A stretch of 64,000 nucleotides of DNA from UBA8337 sp038143435 (GCA_038143435.1 JAYQLX010000003.1:354438-418437), one strand, 5' to 3'. Counted from the stretch's first letter, positions 17,296-28,625 are shown. Made by a program: numbers and translations. The notes: generated by a model from the sequence alone, not told the origin.

Positions 17296-18359
17296 TTACG
17301 GGCCGTCATTAAAGGATACTTCATCGACCAATTGGCTGGCCCGTTTGCGCAATGCCGCAATGCGGTCAAGCGACAAACTGTCGGGCTTAAAATCACCCCA
17401 GCTGGTGACCCGGGGTGACGCAGGCTACATCTGTGGCGAATGGGATATTCGAAATTGACCTCGGCATAAATTTCCTGCGCTTCACGCGAGACCAGAAATT
17501 CCATCAGTTTTTGCGCATTGGCGCGGTTGGGCGCATATTTGGCCATCGCCATGCCCGACACATTCATATGGGCCCCGCCATTGGGCATGGTCGGGAAAAT
17601 CAGCCTCACCGAATTGGCCCAGTCTTTTTGTTCGGGCTTTTTATCATTGGTCTGCATTTTGCCCATATAATAAGTATTGCCAATGGCGATATCACAGGCC
17701 CCGCCATAGACTTTGCGCACTTGCGCGCGGTCATTGCCCGATGGCTTGGCGGCCAGATTGGCCTTCAGGCCGGTCAGCCAATTTTTGAACTTGGCCTCGC
17801 CCATATGGTCCAGCATGGCGGCAAATAGGGCGACATTATACGGGTGTTGGCCCGAGCGCAGGCAAATACGCCCGCGATAGGCGGGGTCGACCAAATCGGC
17901 AAAAGCGAGGCTGTTTTCCGCCACCCGGTCTTTTGCCGCATAGGCAATGCGCGCGCGCCAGGTCAGGCCGAACCATTTATTGTCTTGCCCCGCGTGCCGC
18001 AGGCGGAATATGGCGCTTTTAAAAGCGGCGATGATACGGCTTTGCGCGATCTCGCGCGCCGCATGCAAGCGCCCAATATCAACCGTCAAAATAATATCGG
18101 CGGGCGAGCGCGCGCCCTCTGTGGCGATGCGTTCAATCAAGCCCTTTTTTGGCAAAAATCACCTTTACCTGAATGCCCGTCTGTTCGCTAAATTTGGCAA
18201 AAAGCGGTGCCACCAAAAACGGCTGGCGATAGGAATAGACATTGACCTGTGCGGGTGCTTTTGCCGTCAGCCGAGCCGCTGGACACTGAAAGCCGTCACG
18301 CCCGGCGGCCAGTAAACCGACCACAAGGCGGTGTAAATTAGTGAGCGCGACAGGGACAT
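17296..18359 (-). CDS. Iron(III) ABC transporter substrate-binding protein, frameshifted
   Basis: FbpA/FutA-type periplasmic binding protein. An ATG at 18359 starts MSLSRSLIYTAL, a signal peptide that changes frame in its hydrophobic core. The mature part begins VNVYSYRQPFLVAPLFAKFS, then IERIATEGARSPADIILTVD, GLTWRARIAYAAKDRV, VDPAYRGRICLRSGQHPYNV and DIAIGNTYYMGKM, where the paired tyrosines probably bind iron. Frames change near 18150 and 17440; the C-terminus DSLSLDRIAALRKRASQLVD ends at 17296. About 350 residues. The membrane and ATPase subunits are not adjacent in this window. An inverted repeat 15 bp upstream suggests iron control. Confidence 0.85.
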
Positions 18360-18373
18360 GTAATTCCTTTCTT

Positions 18374-18398
18374 GCAATTAAGAATGATTATTAATTGC
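18374..18398. promoter_or_regulatory. Inverted repeat, Fur/Irr-like operator of the iron-binding protein gene
   Basis: Arms GCAATTAA and TTAATTGC flank the AT-rich core GAATGATTA. The core and right arm resemble a Fur box, and the site lies 15 bp upstream of an iron transporter start. Position and function fit; the match to the 19-bp Fur consensus is partial. Confidence 0.5.
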
Positions 18399-18401
18399 GT
18401 C

Positions 18402-19310
18402 TTACTGCCGATGGCCCGATGAAGTCAATAGGGTGTGCGCATGGCGCGGAAAATTGGGGCTCGGTCGGCTTTGACCGGCTTTAATCGGCGTCGCGGCCAA
18501 ATCCATCATCGGCAAAAGGCGCAAATAATGGCTCGGAAAAATCCGCTTCACCCAATCGACAAAATGCGCATCAGGGCCGATGAGAATGCGCGCCTTGTTT
18601 TTGCGTATGCCTTTCATAATGGTTTTGGCCGCGCCATCGGGCTGCGTCATGGTAAATTGCGCGAAGCGTTCAATCGCTTCTTCGTGCTCGGCTTCGGCAT
18701 CAGGGCCCTGCTGAATGCGCGCATGGCGGACAATATTGGTGTTGATGCCGCCCGGATGAATGGTACTGACGCCGATATGCAGTGCCGCGCATTTCATGGC
18801 GCAGCGCATCGGTAAAGCCCAGCACGCCATATTTGGCGGCGTTATAAGCGCTTTGCGTCGGCACGCTAATGAGGCCGAAAATCGATGAAATATTGGCCAC
18901 ATGGCCGCTGCCTTTAGCAATCATATGCGGCAAAAAGGCTTGCGTGCCATTGACCACGCCCCAGAAATTAATATCCATCAGCCATTTGAAATCATCGATT
19001 TGCATTTCCTCGACCGGCGCGCCGAAAGCGACACCGGCATTGTTTAAAATCAAATCGGCAGGGCCGTGTTGTTTTTCAACCGTCGCCGCCAAATCAAACA
19101 TGGCATCACGGTCGGCAACATCGACCATGAAATTTTCCATATGCGTCCGCCATCCGCCTCAATGGCGGCTTTGGTCTCGGCCATCATGTCTTGGCGCAAA
19201 TCCGTGCCGATGACATGTGCACCCGCGTCAGCCATGGCGCGTGCGCAGGCGGCGCCAATGCCGCTGGCCGCACCGGTAATGACGCAAATTTTATCTTTAA
19301 AATGACGCAT
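18402..19310 (-). CDS. Short-chain dehydrogenase/reductase, frameshifted
   Basis: Classical SDR. The N-terminus MRHFKDKICVITGAASGIGA carries the TGxxxGIG dinucleotide motif, and IGTDLRQD follows. The next frame gives VADRDAMFDL, LILNNAGVAFGAPVEEM with NNAG, and NISSIFGLISVPTQSAYNAA plus YGVLGF, giving the Ser-Tyr-Lys triad (YNAAK). A third frame carries VSTIHPGGINTNIVRHARIQ and the C-terminal region. Breaks lie near 19145 and 18800. About 300 residues. The substrate is unknown. It lies upstream of the iron-binding protein gene on the same strand, but the operator between them suggests separate control. Confidence 0.82.
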
Positions 19311-19416
19311 GAAAATCTCCCAATAGGCCGCTATATTTGCCGAGCCGGTGCAAAAGCCAGAAAAAAGCCCCGCCCGATTTGATACTGTCGCACGGGGCTT
19401 AAAATCGGCGGCGGTG

Positions 19417-19899
19417 TTAACGCGCCGCTTTTTTCTTGCGTCGCCGCTCCAGCGGTTGATAGGCCTGCGCCGCATGGGCGGTGCAATAGGGGCTGCCATT
19501 TTTGGCACGCGCGCCGCAGAAATGGAAATCCGTCGTGCCCGGGTCGCCAATCGGCCATTTGCATGTATGCTCGGTCAAATGCAGCACACTGGCGCGTTCT
19601 TCAGGGCTCAAAATCGGCTCGGGCACCACTTGGTCTTTGATGTCATCGAGCTCATTGGCGCGAAACCGCGCGCTGCCCGACAGCGAGGGCGTTGACGGCT
19701 GGGCGCGTCCCGAACCGGCGGAAATACGTGCCGTTGATACGCGGGCCGGTGTCGCACGCCCCGACAGGCCGAGCCGATGCACTTTGCCGATAACGGCATT
19801 GCGCGTCACACCGCCCATTTTGCGGGCAATCTGGCTGGCCGACAGCCCGTCCGTCCATAATTGTTTAAGCATTTCAACACGTTCTTCAGTCCATGCCAT
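19417..19899 (-). CDS. gcrA: GcrA cell cycle regulator
   Basis: A 160-residue protein. The N-terminus MAWTEERVEMLKQLWTDGLS...ASQIARKMGGVTRNAVIGKV is the GcrA DNA-binding helix-turn-helix, and the C-terminal part CKWPIGDPGTTDFHFCG with YC near the end is the sigma-70-interacting region. In Caulobacter GcrA binds RNA polymerase sigma-70 holoenzyme and activates promoters with methylated GANTC sites made by CcrM. A start at 19899 is chosen because the family begins MAWT. Upstream are an inverted repeat and three GANTC sites. The linker is rich in Ser, Ala and Arg. The frame is intact. Confidence 0.95.
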   Translation of the reverse strand: MAWTEERVEMLKQLWTDGLSASQIARKMGGVTRNAVIGKVHRLGLSGRATPARVSTARISAGSGRAQPSTPSLSGSARFRANELDDIKDQVVPEPILSPEERASVLHLTEHTCKWPIGDPGTTDFHFCGARAKNGSPYCTAHAAQAYQPLERRRKKKAAR

Positions 19900-19933
19900 G
19901 TCTTTAGCCCTCCAAATCTCATTTCTGACCACC

Positions 19934-19970
19934 ATATTTAGTGGCCAAATACTTATTTTCTACTAAATAT
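19934..19970. promoter_or_regulatory. Inverted repeat upstream of gcrA
   Basis: ATATTTAGT and ACTAAATAT, 9-bp perfect arms 19 bp apart, both next to a GTGG/CCAC-type extension. It lies 35-71 bp before the gcrA start and could be an operator or part of the promoter. No known regulator is recognised. Confidence 0.4.
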
Positions 19971-19990
19971 AGTGGCTGAAGGGAAAGCCT

Positions 19991-20019
19991 GATTCGCGTT
20001 TATCCACATGAATCGAATC
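19991..20019. promoter_or_regulatory. Cluster of three GANTC (CcrM) methylation sites
   Basis: GATTC at 19991, GAATC at 20010 and GAATC at 20015 fall in 29 bp between the divergent gcrA and ABC-2 permease genes. CcrM methylates GANTC in alphaproteobacteria and GcrA reads the methylation state at promoters, so this cluster is a plausible control region for one or both genes. Confidence 0.55.
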
Positions 20020-20075
20020 AATCGAAGCGTTAATTTTGTCTTGAATAGGGCCGATTTTGGCCTATTGTCTGCGCC

Positions 20076-20932
20076 ATGCAACAAACAGACTCAGTTTCAA
20101 AGCCGAAAATCAGCGATTCAGAGGCCATTGTGCCGATTATCCCGAAATCGGGGTGCGCCAATTCGGGCGCTTTAATTGGCTCGGCCTGTGGACCTTATAT
20201 CTGAAAGAAGTGCGCCGCTTTACCAAAGTGTGGATGCAGACGCTGATGGCTCCGATTGTTACGACCCTGCTGTTTTTGGCGATTTTTTCGCTCGCTTTGG
20301 CCGGTTTGCGCCCCGATATTAACGGCGTGCCGTTCATCAATTTCTTGGCCCCCGGGCTGATTATGATGTCGATTGTGCAAAATGCCTTTGCCAATAGCGC
20401 ATCATCGCTGCTGGTCGCCAAAGTGCAGGGCAATGTGGTGGATTTTTTAATGCCGCCGCTATCGCCATTGGAGTTGAATATCGGCATTACTTTTGGCGGT
20501 TTGACGCGCGGCCTGTTTGTCGGCGCGGGCACGTTTACCGCCATGTCGTTTTTTGTCGATTTCACCGTGCACAGCTTTGCCGTGGCCGTGTTCTATGCAG
20601 CCATTGCCTCGCTTTTACTGGGCCAAATCGGCCTGATTGGCGGCATTTGGGCCGATAAGTTTGACCATTTGGCGACCATTACCAATTTTGTCATCACCCC
20701 TTTGGCGTTTTTGTCGGGCACGTTTTACTCGGTCACGCAATTGCCGGGCTTTGCCTATCATGTCACGCAATATAATCCGTTTTTCTACATGATTGACGGC
20801 TTTCGCTATGCGCTGACCGGCCATGCTGAAGGCTCGCTCTTATTCGGTGCCGGCATGTTGCTGTTTTTGACCTTAACGGCGTCGCTTTTGTGCCAATATG
20901 TACTGGCGCGCGGCTGGCGTTTGAAAAGCTAG
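20076..20932 (+). CDS. ABC-2 type transporter permease, frameshifted near start
   Basis: The ATG at 20076 opens MQQTDSVSKPKISDSEAIVP; after a shift near 20145 the main frame reads FGRFNWLGLWTLYLKEVRRF and continues intact. Six transmembrane helices include TLMAPIVTTLLFLAIFSLAL, the ABC-2 loop INFLAPGLIMMSIVQNAFAN, VQGNVVDFLMPPLSPLELNI and PLAFLSGTFYSVTQLPGFAY. This is the pattern of drug/polysaccharide exporters such as the NodJ-like group. The ATPase partner is not next to it, so it must be encoded elsewhere. A terminator follows 46 bp downstream. Confidence 0.85.
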
Positions 20933-20978
20933 CCCCTTGCTATAAAACCCGTTTTTGGGGTAAAACTCATCCTCAGCA

Positions 20979-21006
20979 AGCCGCCTTCGCTGAATGGCGG
21001 CTTTTT
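20979..21006 (+). terminator. Rho-independent terminator after ABC-2 permease
   Basis: Stem AGCCGCC/GGCGGCT with a 10-base loop followed by TTTTT, 46 bp after the permease stop and before argD. Confidence 0.85.
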
Positions 21007-21039
21007 CTATTCCGTTTTGTCAACGGAAAGGAGCGAAAC

Positions 21040-22226
21040 ATGAGCGCCGGCGACAGCCATATTATGCCGACCTATAACCGTGCCGATTTTCGGTTTGTGC
21101 GCGGTGAGGCGCGTGGCTGGAAACCGAGGCGGGCGAGACATATCTCGATTTTGGTTCCGGTGTGGCGGTCAATACGCTGGGTCACGCCCATCCCAAGCTC
21201 AATCAAGCCTTGCAGGCGCAATCGGAAAAGCTGTGGCACGTTTCCAATCTCTACCAAATTCCCGAACAGGAAAAATTGGCCGATAGATTATGCGCGGCGA
21301 GTTTTGCCGATTTGGTGTTTTTCAGCAATTCCGGCGCAGAAGCGGCGGAAGGCATGATTAAGGCGATGCGCAAATATCATGCGGCCAATGGCGCGCCCGA
21401 AAAAGTGACGCTGATCGGTTTTGACGGGGCCTTTCATGGCCGCACTCTGGCCGCTTTGGCGGCGGCCGGCAATCCCGCCTATCTCGACGGCTTCGGCCCG
21501 GTGCCGCAAGGTTTTGTGCATTGCCCCGATTTGAACCTTGAAGCGGTTGAAAAGCTGATTGATGAGACGACAGCCGGTATTCTCATCGAGCCGGTGCAGG
21601 GCGAAGGCGGGGGGCGCGATGTCGGCACAGCATTTTTGCGCGCGCTCAGAGCCTTGTGCGACAAGCACGGCATTTTATTGGGCTTTGACGAAGTGCAATG
21701 CGGCATTGGCCGCACCGGCAAATTATTCGCCCATGAATGGGCCGGGGTGACGCCCGATGTCATGGCCATTGCCAAAGGCATTGGCGGCGGTTTTCCGCTC
21801 GGCGCGGTGATGACGACAAAAGCCGTCGGCAGCGCCATGCAACCGGGCACGCATGGCTCGACCTATGGCGGCAATCCGCTGGCTTGCGCGGTCGGTGAAG
21901 CGGTGTTGCAAGAGGTCGAAAGCGACGGCTTTCTAGAGCAGGTGCAAGATTGCGCGGTTTATTTTCGCCAGCATTTGGCGCGCCTGCTCGATGAATATAG
22001 TGATATTTTTGAAGATGTGCGCGGGCGTGGCCTGATGATCGGCATGAAATGCAAAATCGCCAATAGCGATGTTGTTGCCGCCTTGCGCGATGAAAACCTA
22101 TTGACCGTCGGCGCCGGTGATAATGTGCTGCGGATTTTGCCGCCGCTCAATGTCACGCAAGATGAAATTGATGTGGCGCTCAAAGCATTGGAAAGCGCCT
22201 GCGCCAAATTGCGGGCGGGAGCATAA
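21040..22226 (+). CDS. argD: Acetylornithine/succinyldiaminopimelate aminotransferase, frameshifted near start
   Basis: Fold-type I PLP aminotransferase of arginine synthesis, converting N-acetylglutamate semialdehyde to N-acetylornithine. The start follows AAGGAG and reads MSAGDSHIMPTYNRADFRFV; a shift near 21110 leads into YLDFGSGVAVNTLGHAHPKL, then FFSNSGAEAAEGMIKAMRKY, GFDGAFHGRTLAALAAAGNP, LLGFDEVQCGIGRTGKLFAH and AIAKGIGGGFPLGAVMTTK with the PLP lysine. About 395 residues. argF follows after 3 bp and hslO overlaps argF, so the three form one operon. Confidence 0.93.
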
Positions 22227-22229
22227 ATT

Positions 22230-23175
22230 ATGGGCTTGCCACAACAGCATCATCATTTTCTCGACCTTGCCGATTTGGCCGACGGGCAATTGCGCCAATT
22301 GCTCGATGCGGCGGCTGCGCGTAAAGCCGCCCGCGCCGGATTGCCGAAAGGCGCGGTTGATGAGGATGCGCCTTTGGACGGATATTTGCTGGCCATGGTG
22401 TTTGAAAAACCGTCAACCCGCACAAGGCTGTCCTTTGATATGGGGATGCGCCAATTGGGCGGGCAGACGGTGATTTTGAACCAAAGCGATATGCAATTGG
22501 GGCGCGGCGAATCGATTGCCGATACGGCGCAGGTCATTTCGCGTTTTGCCGATATCGCCATGCTGCGCACCGGCCCGCATGAGACGCTGAGCGAATTGGC
22601 GGCGCATGCGCATGTGCCGGTGATTAACGGCCTCACCGCCTATAGCCATCCGTGCCAAATCGTCGCCGATTTGATGACCTTTGAAGAACATAAAGGCACG
22701 CTGGCCGGGCAAAAGCTGGCTTGGCTCGGCGATGGCAATAATGTCGCCCTGTCCTTTGTCCACGCGGCGGCGCAAGTCGATTTTGAATTGGCTTTGGCGA
22801 CACCGAATGATTTTTCCATTGCTGAAGATGAAATTGCGATGGCGCGCGATAAGGGTGCCAAAGTGACTTTGCATGAAAGCGCCGAAGCGGCGGCTGAAGG
22901 CGCGGCGGCGCTGATAACCGATTGCTGGGTCTCAATGAGCGATGACCCGCAAGAGGCCGAAGCGCGCGCCACAGCTTTTCAGCCCTATCAGGTGACCCAA
23001 GAGTTTGATGGATAGGGGCGATGCGCCGATTTTCATGCATTGTCTGCCGGCCTATCGCAACAGCGAAGTGACGGGCGAGGTGATTGACGGACCCCGCTCG
23101 GTGGTGTTTGACGAGGCCGAAAACCGCGCCCATGCGCAAAAAGCCATTATGCTGCATTGTCTGGGACGCGGTTAA
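22230..23175 (+). CDS. argF: Ornithine carbamoyltransferase, frameshifted near 3' end
   Basis: Forms citrulline from ornithine and carbamoyl phosphate in arginine synthesis. The carbamoyl-phosphate site FEKPSTRTRLSFDMGMRQLG is complete, followed by VINGLTAYSHPCQIVADLMT and the ornithine side DCWVSMSD. At 23004-23006 a TTT that should be TT shifts the frame; beyond it the end reads PIFMHCLPAYRNSEVTGEVI with the catalytic HCLP cysteine and finishes at 23175. About 314 residues. The stop overlaps the hslO start as TAATG. The break removes the active site if real, so I regard it as a sequence error. Confidence 0.93.
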
Positions 23176-24112
23176 TGGCGGCTCTTGATGATTATGCTTT
23201 GCCGTTTCGCATTGAAGGGCAAAATGTCAATGGCCGCGTCGTCAAGCTCAACCGTTTGGCTTCCGAGGTTTTGCTGCGCCATGACTATCCCGAAGCGGTC
23301 AGCCGATTGTTGGGTGAGGCGCTGGTTTTGGCCGCCATGCTCGGCACCATGTTGAAATTTGACGGGCGCTTTATTTTGCAATTACAGGGCAGTGGGCCGA
23401 TTTCCATGTTGATGGCCGACTTAACGCCGCAAGAAGGGGTCGGCGGTTTGCGCGGATTTGCGCAATTTGATGAAGCGGCGCTTGCCGATGCGTTGAAAAA
23501 AATGGCGATTTGACATCGCTTTTGGGCGATAAAGGGCATATGGCCTTCACCGTCGATCAAGGCGCTGATATGGAACGCTATCAGGGCATTGTGCCGCTTG
23601 AAGGCGCTAATTTGGCCGATGCGGCGCTTGGTTATTTTGACCGCTCCGAGCAAATCGGTACGGCGATAAAATTGGCCGCCGCGCCTTTGCTTCTGCCCGG
23701 CGGCAAAACCGAATGGCGCGCCGGCGGAATTGTGGTGCAGCAAATGGCGGCCGATGGCGGCACTGTCGATGTTGAAACCCCGCCTGAGCGTTACCCTGAC
23801 CATATTGATGATGATTGGAACCGGCTGGAAATTTTATTGGCGACCACCGAGCCGAGCGAATTATTGGACACTGATGTCAGCGGCGAACAATTGGCGTTTC
23901 GCCTGTTCCATGAAGACGGCGTGCGGGTGTTTGAGGCACGGGGTTTGCAATTTGCCTGTCCATGCACGCGCGAGCGCGTGCTCAATATGTTGGCGGGTCT
24001 GTCCGATAAAGACCAAGCGGAAATGCAGGCGCAGGAAAATGTCGAAGTGCGCTGCGAATTTTGCAATGAAAATTATGTTTTTGAACCCTGGGAGGCGTTT
24101 TCCTTAAGTTAA
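23175..24112 (+). CDS. hslO: Hsp33 family redox-regulated chaperone, frameshifted
   Basis: Hsp33 is a cytosolic holdase switched on by oxidative unfolding. The N-terminal domain starts MAALDDYALPFRIEGQNVNG with the conserved helix EALVLAAMLGTMLKFDGRFI and QLQGSGPISMLMADLT. A single missing base near 23508 separates it from SLLGDKGHMAFTVDQG. The C-terminal zinc redox centre, ACPCTRERV and RCEFCNENYVF, provides the four cysteines of the switch. About 310 residues. It is the last gene of the argD-argF-hslO operon. Confidence 0.93.
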
Positions 24113-24213
24113 GCGTTACAATAGGTTTTTGAAACGGTTGGCGCGACTGGTTTCATCGCTATAAAGCGTTATATCTTCTGGTAAATTGCTTTATCGAAGC
24201 CATTAGAGACAAT

Positions 24214-25446
24214 ATGAACGCATTTTTGAAGATGATTGGAGAGCGCATGCGCGCGCAGGCCCAGAGATTGCGCCCTTCTCGAACGGCGCGACTGGCTAAA
24301 TTGGTCATGCCCATATTGGTTCTGGTCGCCGGTTTTTTTGGCTTTTCTTTGCTGGTCGCTACTAAGCCGGAAACCAAGCCGGCAGAAAACAAAGAAATCA
24401 TTTGGTCAGTGGCGGCGCAAAAAGTGGCTTATCAAACCTATCAGCCGCGCATTACCGCTTTCGGTGAATTGCGGGCGCGCCGCGAGGTCAATTTTGCGCG
24501 CTTTGGTATCGGGCGAAGTGATTGCCACCAGTGCGGCTTTTGAAAATGGCGCGCGCGTTGCCAAAGGCGATGTGTTGCTGGAGATTGACCCGTTCACTTA
24601 TGAAAATCAGCTGGCCGATGCGCGCGCGCAGCTGAAAGGGGCAAAAGCGGTTTTGAAAGAACGCAAAGCGGCGACCAAGCTGGCGCGACAAGAAAGAGCG
24701 CGGGCCGAAGAATTGTTTAAAAAAGGCACTGTGTCGAAAAAGACATTGGACGATAAAACGACCGATGCGACCATTAAGGCGGCGCGCGCCGAGCAGCAGC
24801 AATCTGTGGTCGATCGGATAAATGTGCAGGTCAAAAAAGCCAATCGCGATTTGGCCAATACCAAAGTGGTGGCGCCGTTTAGCGGCTATTTGGCCAATAT
24901 CAATGCCCGCGAGGGCCGCGTACTCAACCCGAATGACCAGGTCGGCACTTTGCTCGACAGCGATAATTTCGATGTCGTGTTCAATTTGTCGGATGCCGAA
25001 TATGGCCGGTTTTTGGAACGCAATAGCGAAGTTATCGGCCGCCCGGTCAATGTGGTCTGGCAAATTGGCGGCGAACGCATTGAATTGGCGCCGAGATTGA
25101 ACGGGTCGGGGCGCAAATCAGCCAGGCGACGCGCGGCGTCGATGTGTTTGCGCGCATTGACGGCAAATTGCCGTCAAATTTGCGAGGCGGCGCTTTTGTA
25201 ACCATTGAATTGCTTGCACAACCGGTGCCCGATGTAATGGCCATTAAGAAAGATGCGCTTTATCGCGGTAATCATTTATTCCTTATTGAAAACGGACGCT
25301 TGGTCACCCGCACAGTTGAGGATTTCATCGATGATGGCGGGCAAATCTTGCTGAAAAGCGGTTTGAACAAGGGCGATATGGTGCTGATGACGCGCTTCAA
25401 TGAGGCCGCCCCTGGCGTCGCCGTCAAAATTGTGGATGCGCCTTAA
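24214..25446 (+). CDS. Efflux RND transporter periplasmic adaptor subunit, frameshifted twice
   Basis: Membrane fusion protein of a tripartite RND system. The N-terminus has a single helix VMPILVLVAGFFGFSLLVAT. The second frame carries the lipoyl-type domain GEVIATSAAFENGARVAKGD with LLEIDPFTYENQLADARAQL, a coiled-coil hairpin (ARQERARAEELFKKGTVSKK), and the beta-barrel VVAPFSGYLANINAREGRVL. A third frame ends the protein from GAQISQATRGVDVFARIDGK. Breaks lie near 24500 and 25110. About 410 residues. The pump gene begins directly after its stop, so the two are one operon. Confidence 0.88.
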
Positions 25447-28400
25447 ATGAGCCCGATGACGGCGATGGTCGAATTATTCTCGCGGCATCGCAATGCCGCC
25501 AATCTGCTTTTCGTGTCGATGATTATGTTCGGGTTTTACGGCCTTGCCGGACTGAACACACAATTTTTCCCGACCACCGATATCAAAACCGTGAAAATCA
25601 GGGTCGTTTGGCCCGGGGCCACGGCGCAAGATGTCGATAAAAATATCGTTGCCACCATTCAGCCGGAAGTGCGCTTTATCGACGGTGTCAAAGAGTTTAA
25701 AGCGACCTCGCGCAATGGGGTGGCGTCGGTGTCGCTTGAATTTTACCCTGAAGTCGATATTCAGCGCGCTGTCGGCGATGTCGAAGCGGCGGTCAATGGC
25801 ATTGTCACCCTTTGCCCAAAGACGCCGAAAAACCGGTTATTTCCCAAGAGACGTTTTTCGAGCCGGTCGTATCCATTTTATTGTCAGGCCCGTTTGAAGA
25901 GGTCGCTTTGCGCGCCTATGCCAAGCAAGTGCGCGACGGATTGCTAAATGCCGGTATTGATAAAATTACCATGTCGGGTTTTCGCGATGAAGAAATCTGG
26001 GTCGAAGCGCAAGCGGCACAATTGCGGCGCTATGATATGACGGCGCAAGATATTGCCAATAAATTATCCGGCGCCTCGCTTGATGTGCCGGGCGGGGTGT
26101 TGCGCGGCGAAGTGGAACGGCAAGTGCGCGCCGTCGGTCTGGCCTTAACGGCGGCTGATGTCCGCGAGATTGCGCTGCGCAGCACCGCCGATGGGCGACA
26201 AATTAAAGTCGGTGATGTGGCGCGGGTTTATGAAACGTTCGATGCCAATGCGGCAGAGGGTTGGAGCGGCGACCATCGCGCCATTCGCCTGACCATACAG
26301 CGCACCAAAAACGGTGATGCGCTGGAAATGACCGATATTGTGCGCGCCCATATTGATGAGACTTTGCCGTCTCTGCCGCCGACTTTGAAGGTCGAGGTAT
26401 TTGACGTCAATGCCGATAAAATCCGCCAGCGCATTAATGTTCTTTTGGTTAATGGGCTGGGCGGCATGGCGCTGGTCTTATGTATTTTGTTCCTGTTTTT
26501 GAACGGACGAATTGCCTTTTGGGTGGCGGCGGGCATTCCGGCGTCGCTCATGGCAACATTCGGGGTCATGCTCTATCTCGATATGACCATTAATATGTTG
26601 TCGCTTTTTGCGCTGATTATGACCATTGGCATTATTGTCGATGATGCGATTGTTGTCGGCGAACATTCCGCCACTTTGACGGAGCGCGGCGCCGATGCGC
26701 AAACCGCTGCCGAAGGCGGCGCGTTGCGCATGATGATGCCGATCACCGCCGCTGCGATGACCACTTTGGCGGCGTTTATTCCCATGCTGCTGATAACCGG
26801 CGTGATGGGGCAATTTGTGCGCGCCATTCCGCTGGTTTTGTTCAGCGTTTTGGTGGCTAGCCTGATTGAATGTTTTTTTGTTCTGCCCGGCCATTTAAGT
26901 CATGCGTTAAAACGTCCGCGCAAAGAAAGGCGGGGCATTCGCAAAGCGTTTCTCGACCGCTTTGAGCATTTCCGAGCCAACCGCTTTAAGCGCTTTGTCA
27001 CCGCGGTCTATGACAATCGCTACACCACAGCGGCGGTCGGTCTGGCGGTGCTGATTATTTGTGTTGGCCTGTTGGCCGGGGGACGCGTGCCGTTTCGTTT
27101 CTTCCCCTCTCCGGAAGGCGAAGTGGTCAATGCTTATGTGTTTTTCCAACCGGGTACCAAACGGGCCGAAACCCATGCCGGCACCCGGCGCGTTGAACAG
27201 GCGCTGTATCAGGCCGAAGCCAAATTGCTGGCCGATGCCGGTCTTGAGGGCGAAGAAAAGCTGGTCAAAGTCATATTCACGCAAATCGGCCGCACGCGCG
27301 CGGCGGCCGGCGATGAGCGCGCTTATATTATGGCCGAACTGACGGCCAGCGAAGCGCGCACCATTCGCACGCGCGAAATTGTCAAACAATGGGAAGCCCT
27401 ACTGCCTGATATTGCCGGCTTGCGATATGTTTTTATTCGCGAGCAGCGTGGCGGGCCGCCCGGCCGTGATATTGATATTCGACTGCAAAATGCGCCGCCG
27501 GAAATATTGAAACAGGCGGCTTTGGAAGCGCGCGCAGCATTGGAAGAATATCCGGGCATTAGTCGGGCGCGCGATGATTTATTTTACAATAAGCAGGAAT
27601 TATTGCTCGAGGTAAACGCGCGCGGAGAAGCGCTGGGCTTCACCAATGCGATGATCGGCAATTTGACGCGCGCCAATTTGGAAGGCGCGATTGCCAAACG
27701 CTTTGCCCGCGAAGATGAAGAAGTAACCTTGCGCGTGTTGCAACCGCGCGATGGCACAAGCCCGAAACGATTGGAAGATATCGAAATGCCAGTGCCGGGC
27801 AGTGCACGAGCCGATGGTCAGTTGCGCTATGTGCCGCTCACCGCCATTGTCGATATTGTCGAAAAGCCCGGCTTTTCATCGGTCAAGCGTGCTGACGGGC
27901 GAGTATCGGTGCGCGTGGTGGCTGATTATGATGATGAAGCGGGCGACCCCAATGCGGTATTGGCGTCAATGGCAGAAAGCGCGCTGCCCGAGTTGGCGGC
28001 AAAATATAATATCAGTTTTAGTTTTGGCGGGCGCAATCAAGAGCAAACCGAAACTATGGGCGGTTTGCGGGTTGGTGCGGTTATCGTCCTTAGTCTGATT
28101 TATATTGTTTTGGCTTTTGTCTTTGCCAGCTATTCGCGCCCCATCATCATTATGTCGGTCATTCCTTTCGGCCTTATCGGCATGGTGACGGGCCATTATG
28201 TGCAGGGTTTTGACCTGACCTTTTTGAGCCTTGTAGGCCTGCTCGGCCTGTCGGGCATATTGGTTAATAATTCGATTATTCTCATCAGCCGGATTGATGA
28301 ACGCCGAAACGAGGGCGAAGATTTGCGCTCGGCGGTGATTAACGGCATTTGCGACCGTCTGCGCGCCGTGACCTTGACCTCGCTGACCACCGTATTGGGA

Positions 28401-28625
28401 TTGGCGCCGCTTTTATTCGAGACCAGCGTGCAGGCGCAATTCCTATTGCCCATGGTCATCACCATTGCCTGGGGTCTCGGTTTTGCAAGCCTGATTGTTT
28501 TGTTTTTGGTCCCCAGCGTGCTCGGCATTCAAGAAGACATAAGGCGTTTTTTCACGCGCTTGCGCGGGCACCAAGAGCCGATAAGCCACACCCCCTCAGC
28601 GACGCCAGAAGCTGGGCGCGAATAA
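25447..28625 (+). CDS. Efflux RND transporter permease subunit, frameshifted
   Basis: A pump of about 1060 residues driven by proton flow. It starts MSPMTAMVELFSRHRNAANL and crosses a frameshift near 25815 into a long frame with two repeats of the RND fold: six-helix bundles around LCILFLFLNGRIAFWVAAGI and MTIGIIVDDAIVVGEHSATL (helix 4 with the proton-relay Asp residues), a large periplasmic loop each, and a second bundle with PFGLIGMVTGHYVQGFDLTF and LVNNSIILISRIDERRNEGE. It resembles the HAE/MMPL-like AcrB branch; substrate unknown. Its last 30 bp overlap the end of the convergent trkH gene. Confidence 0.88.
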
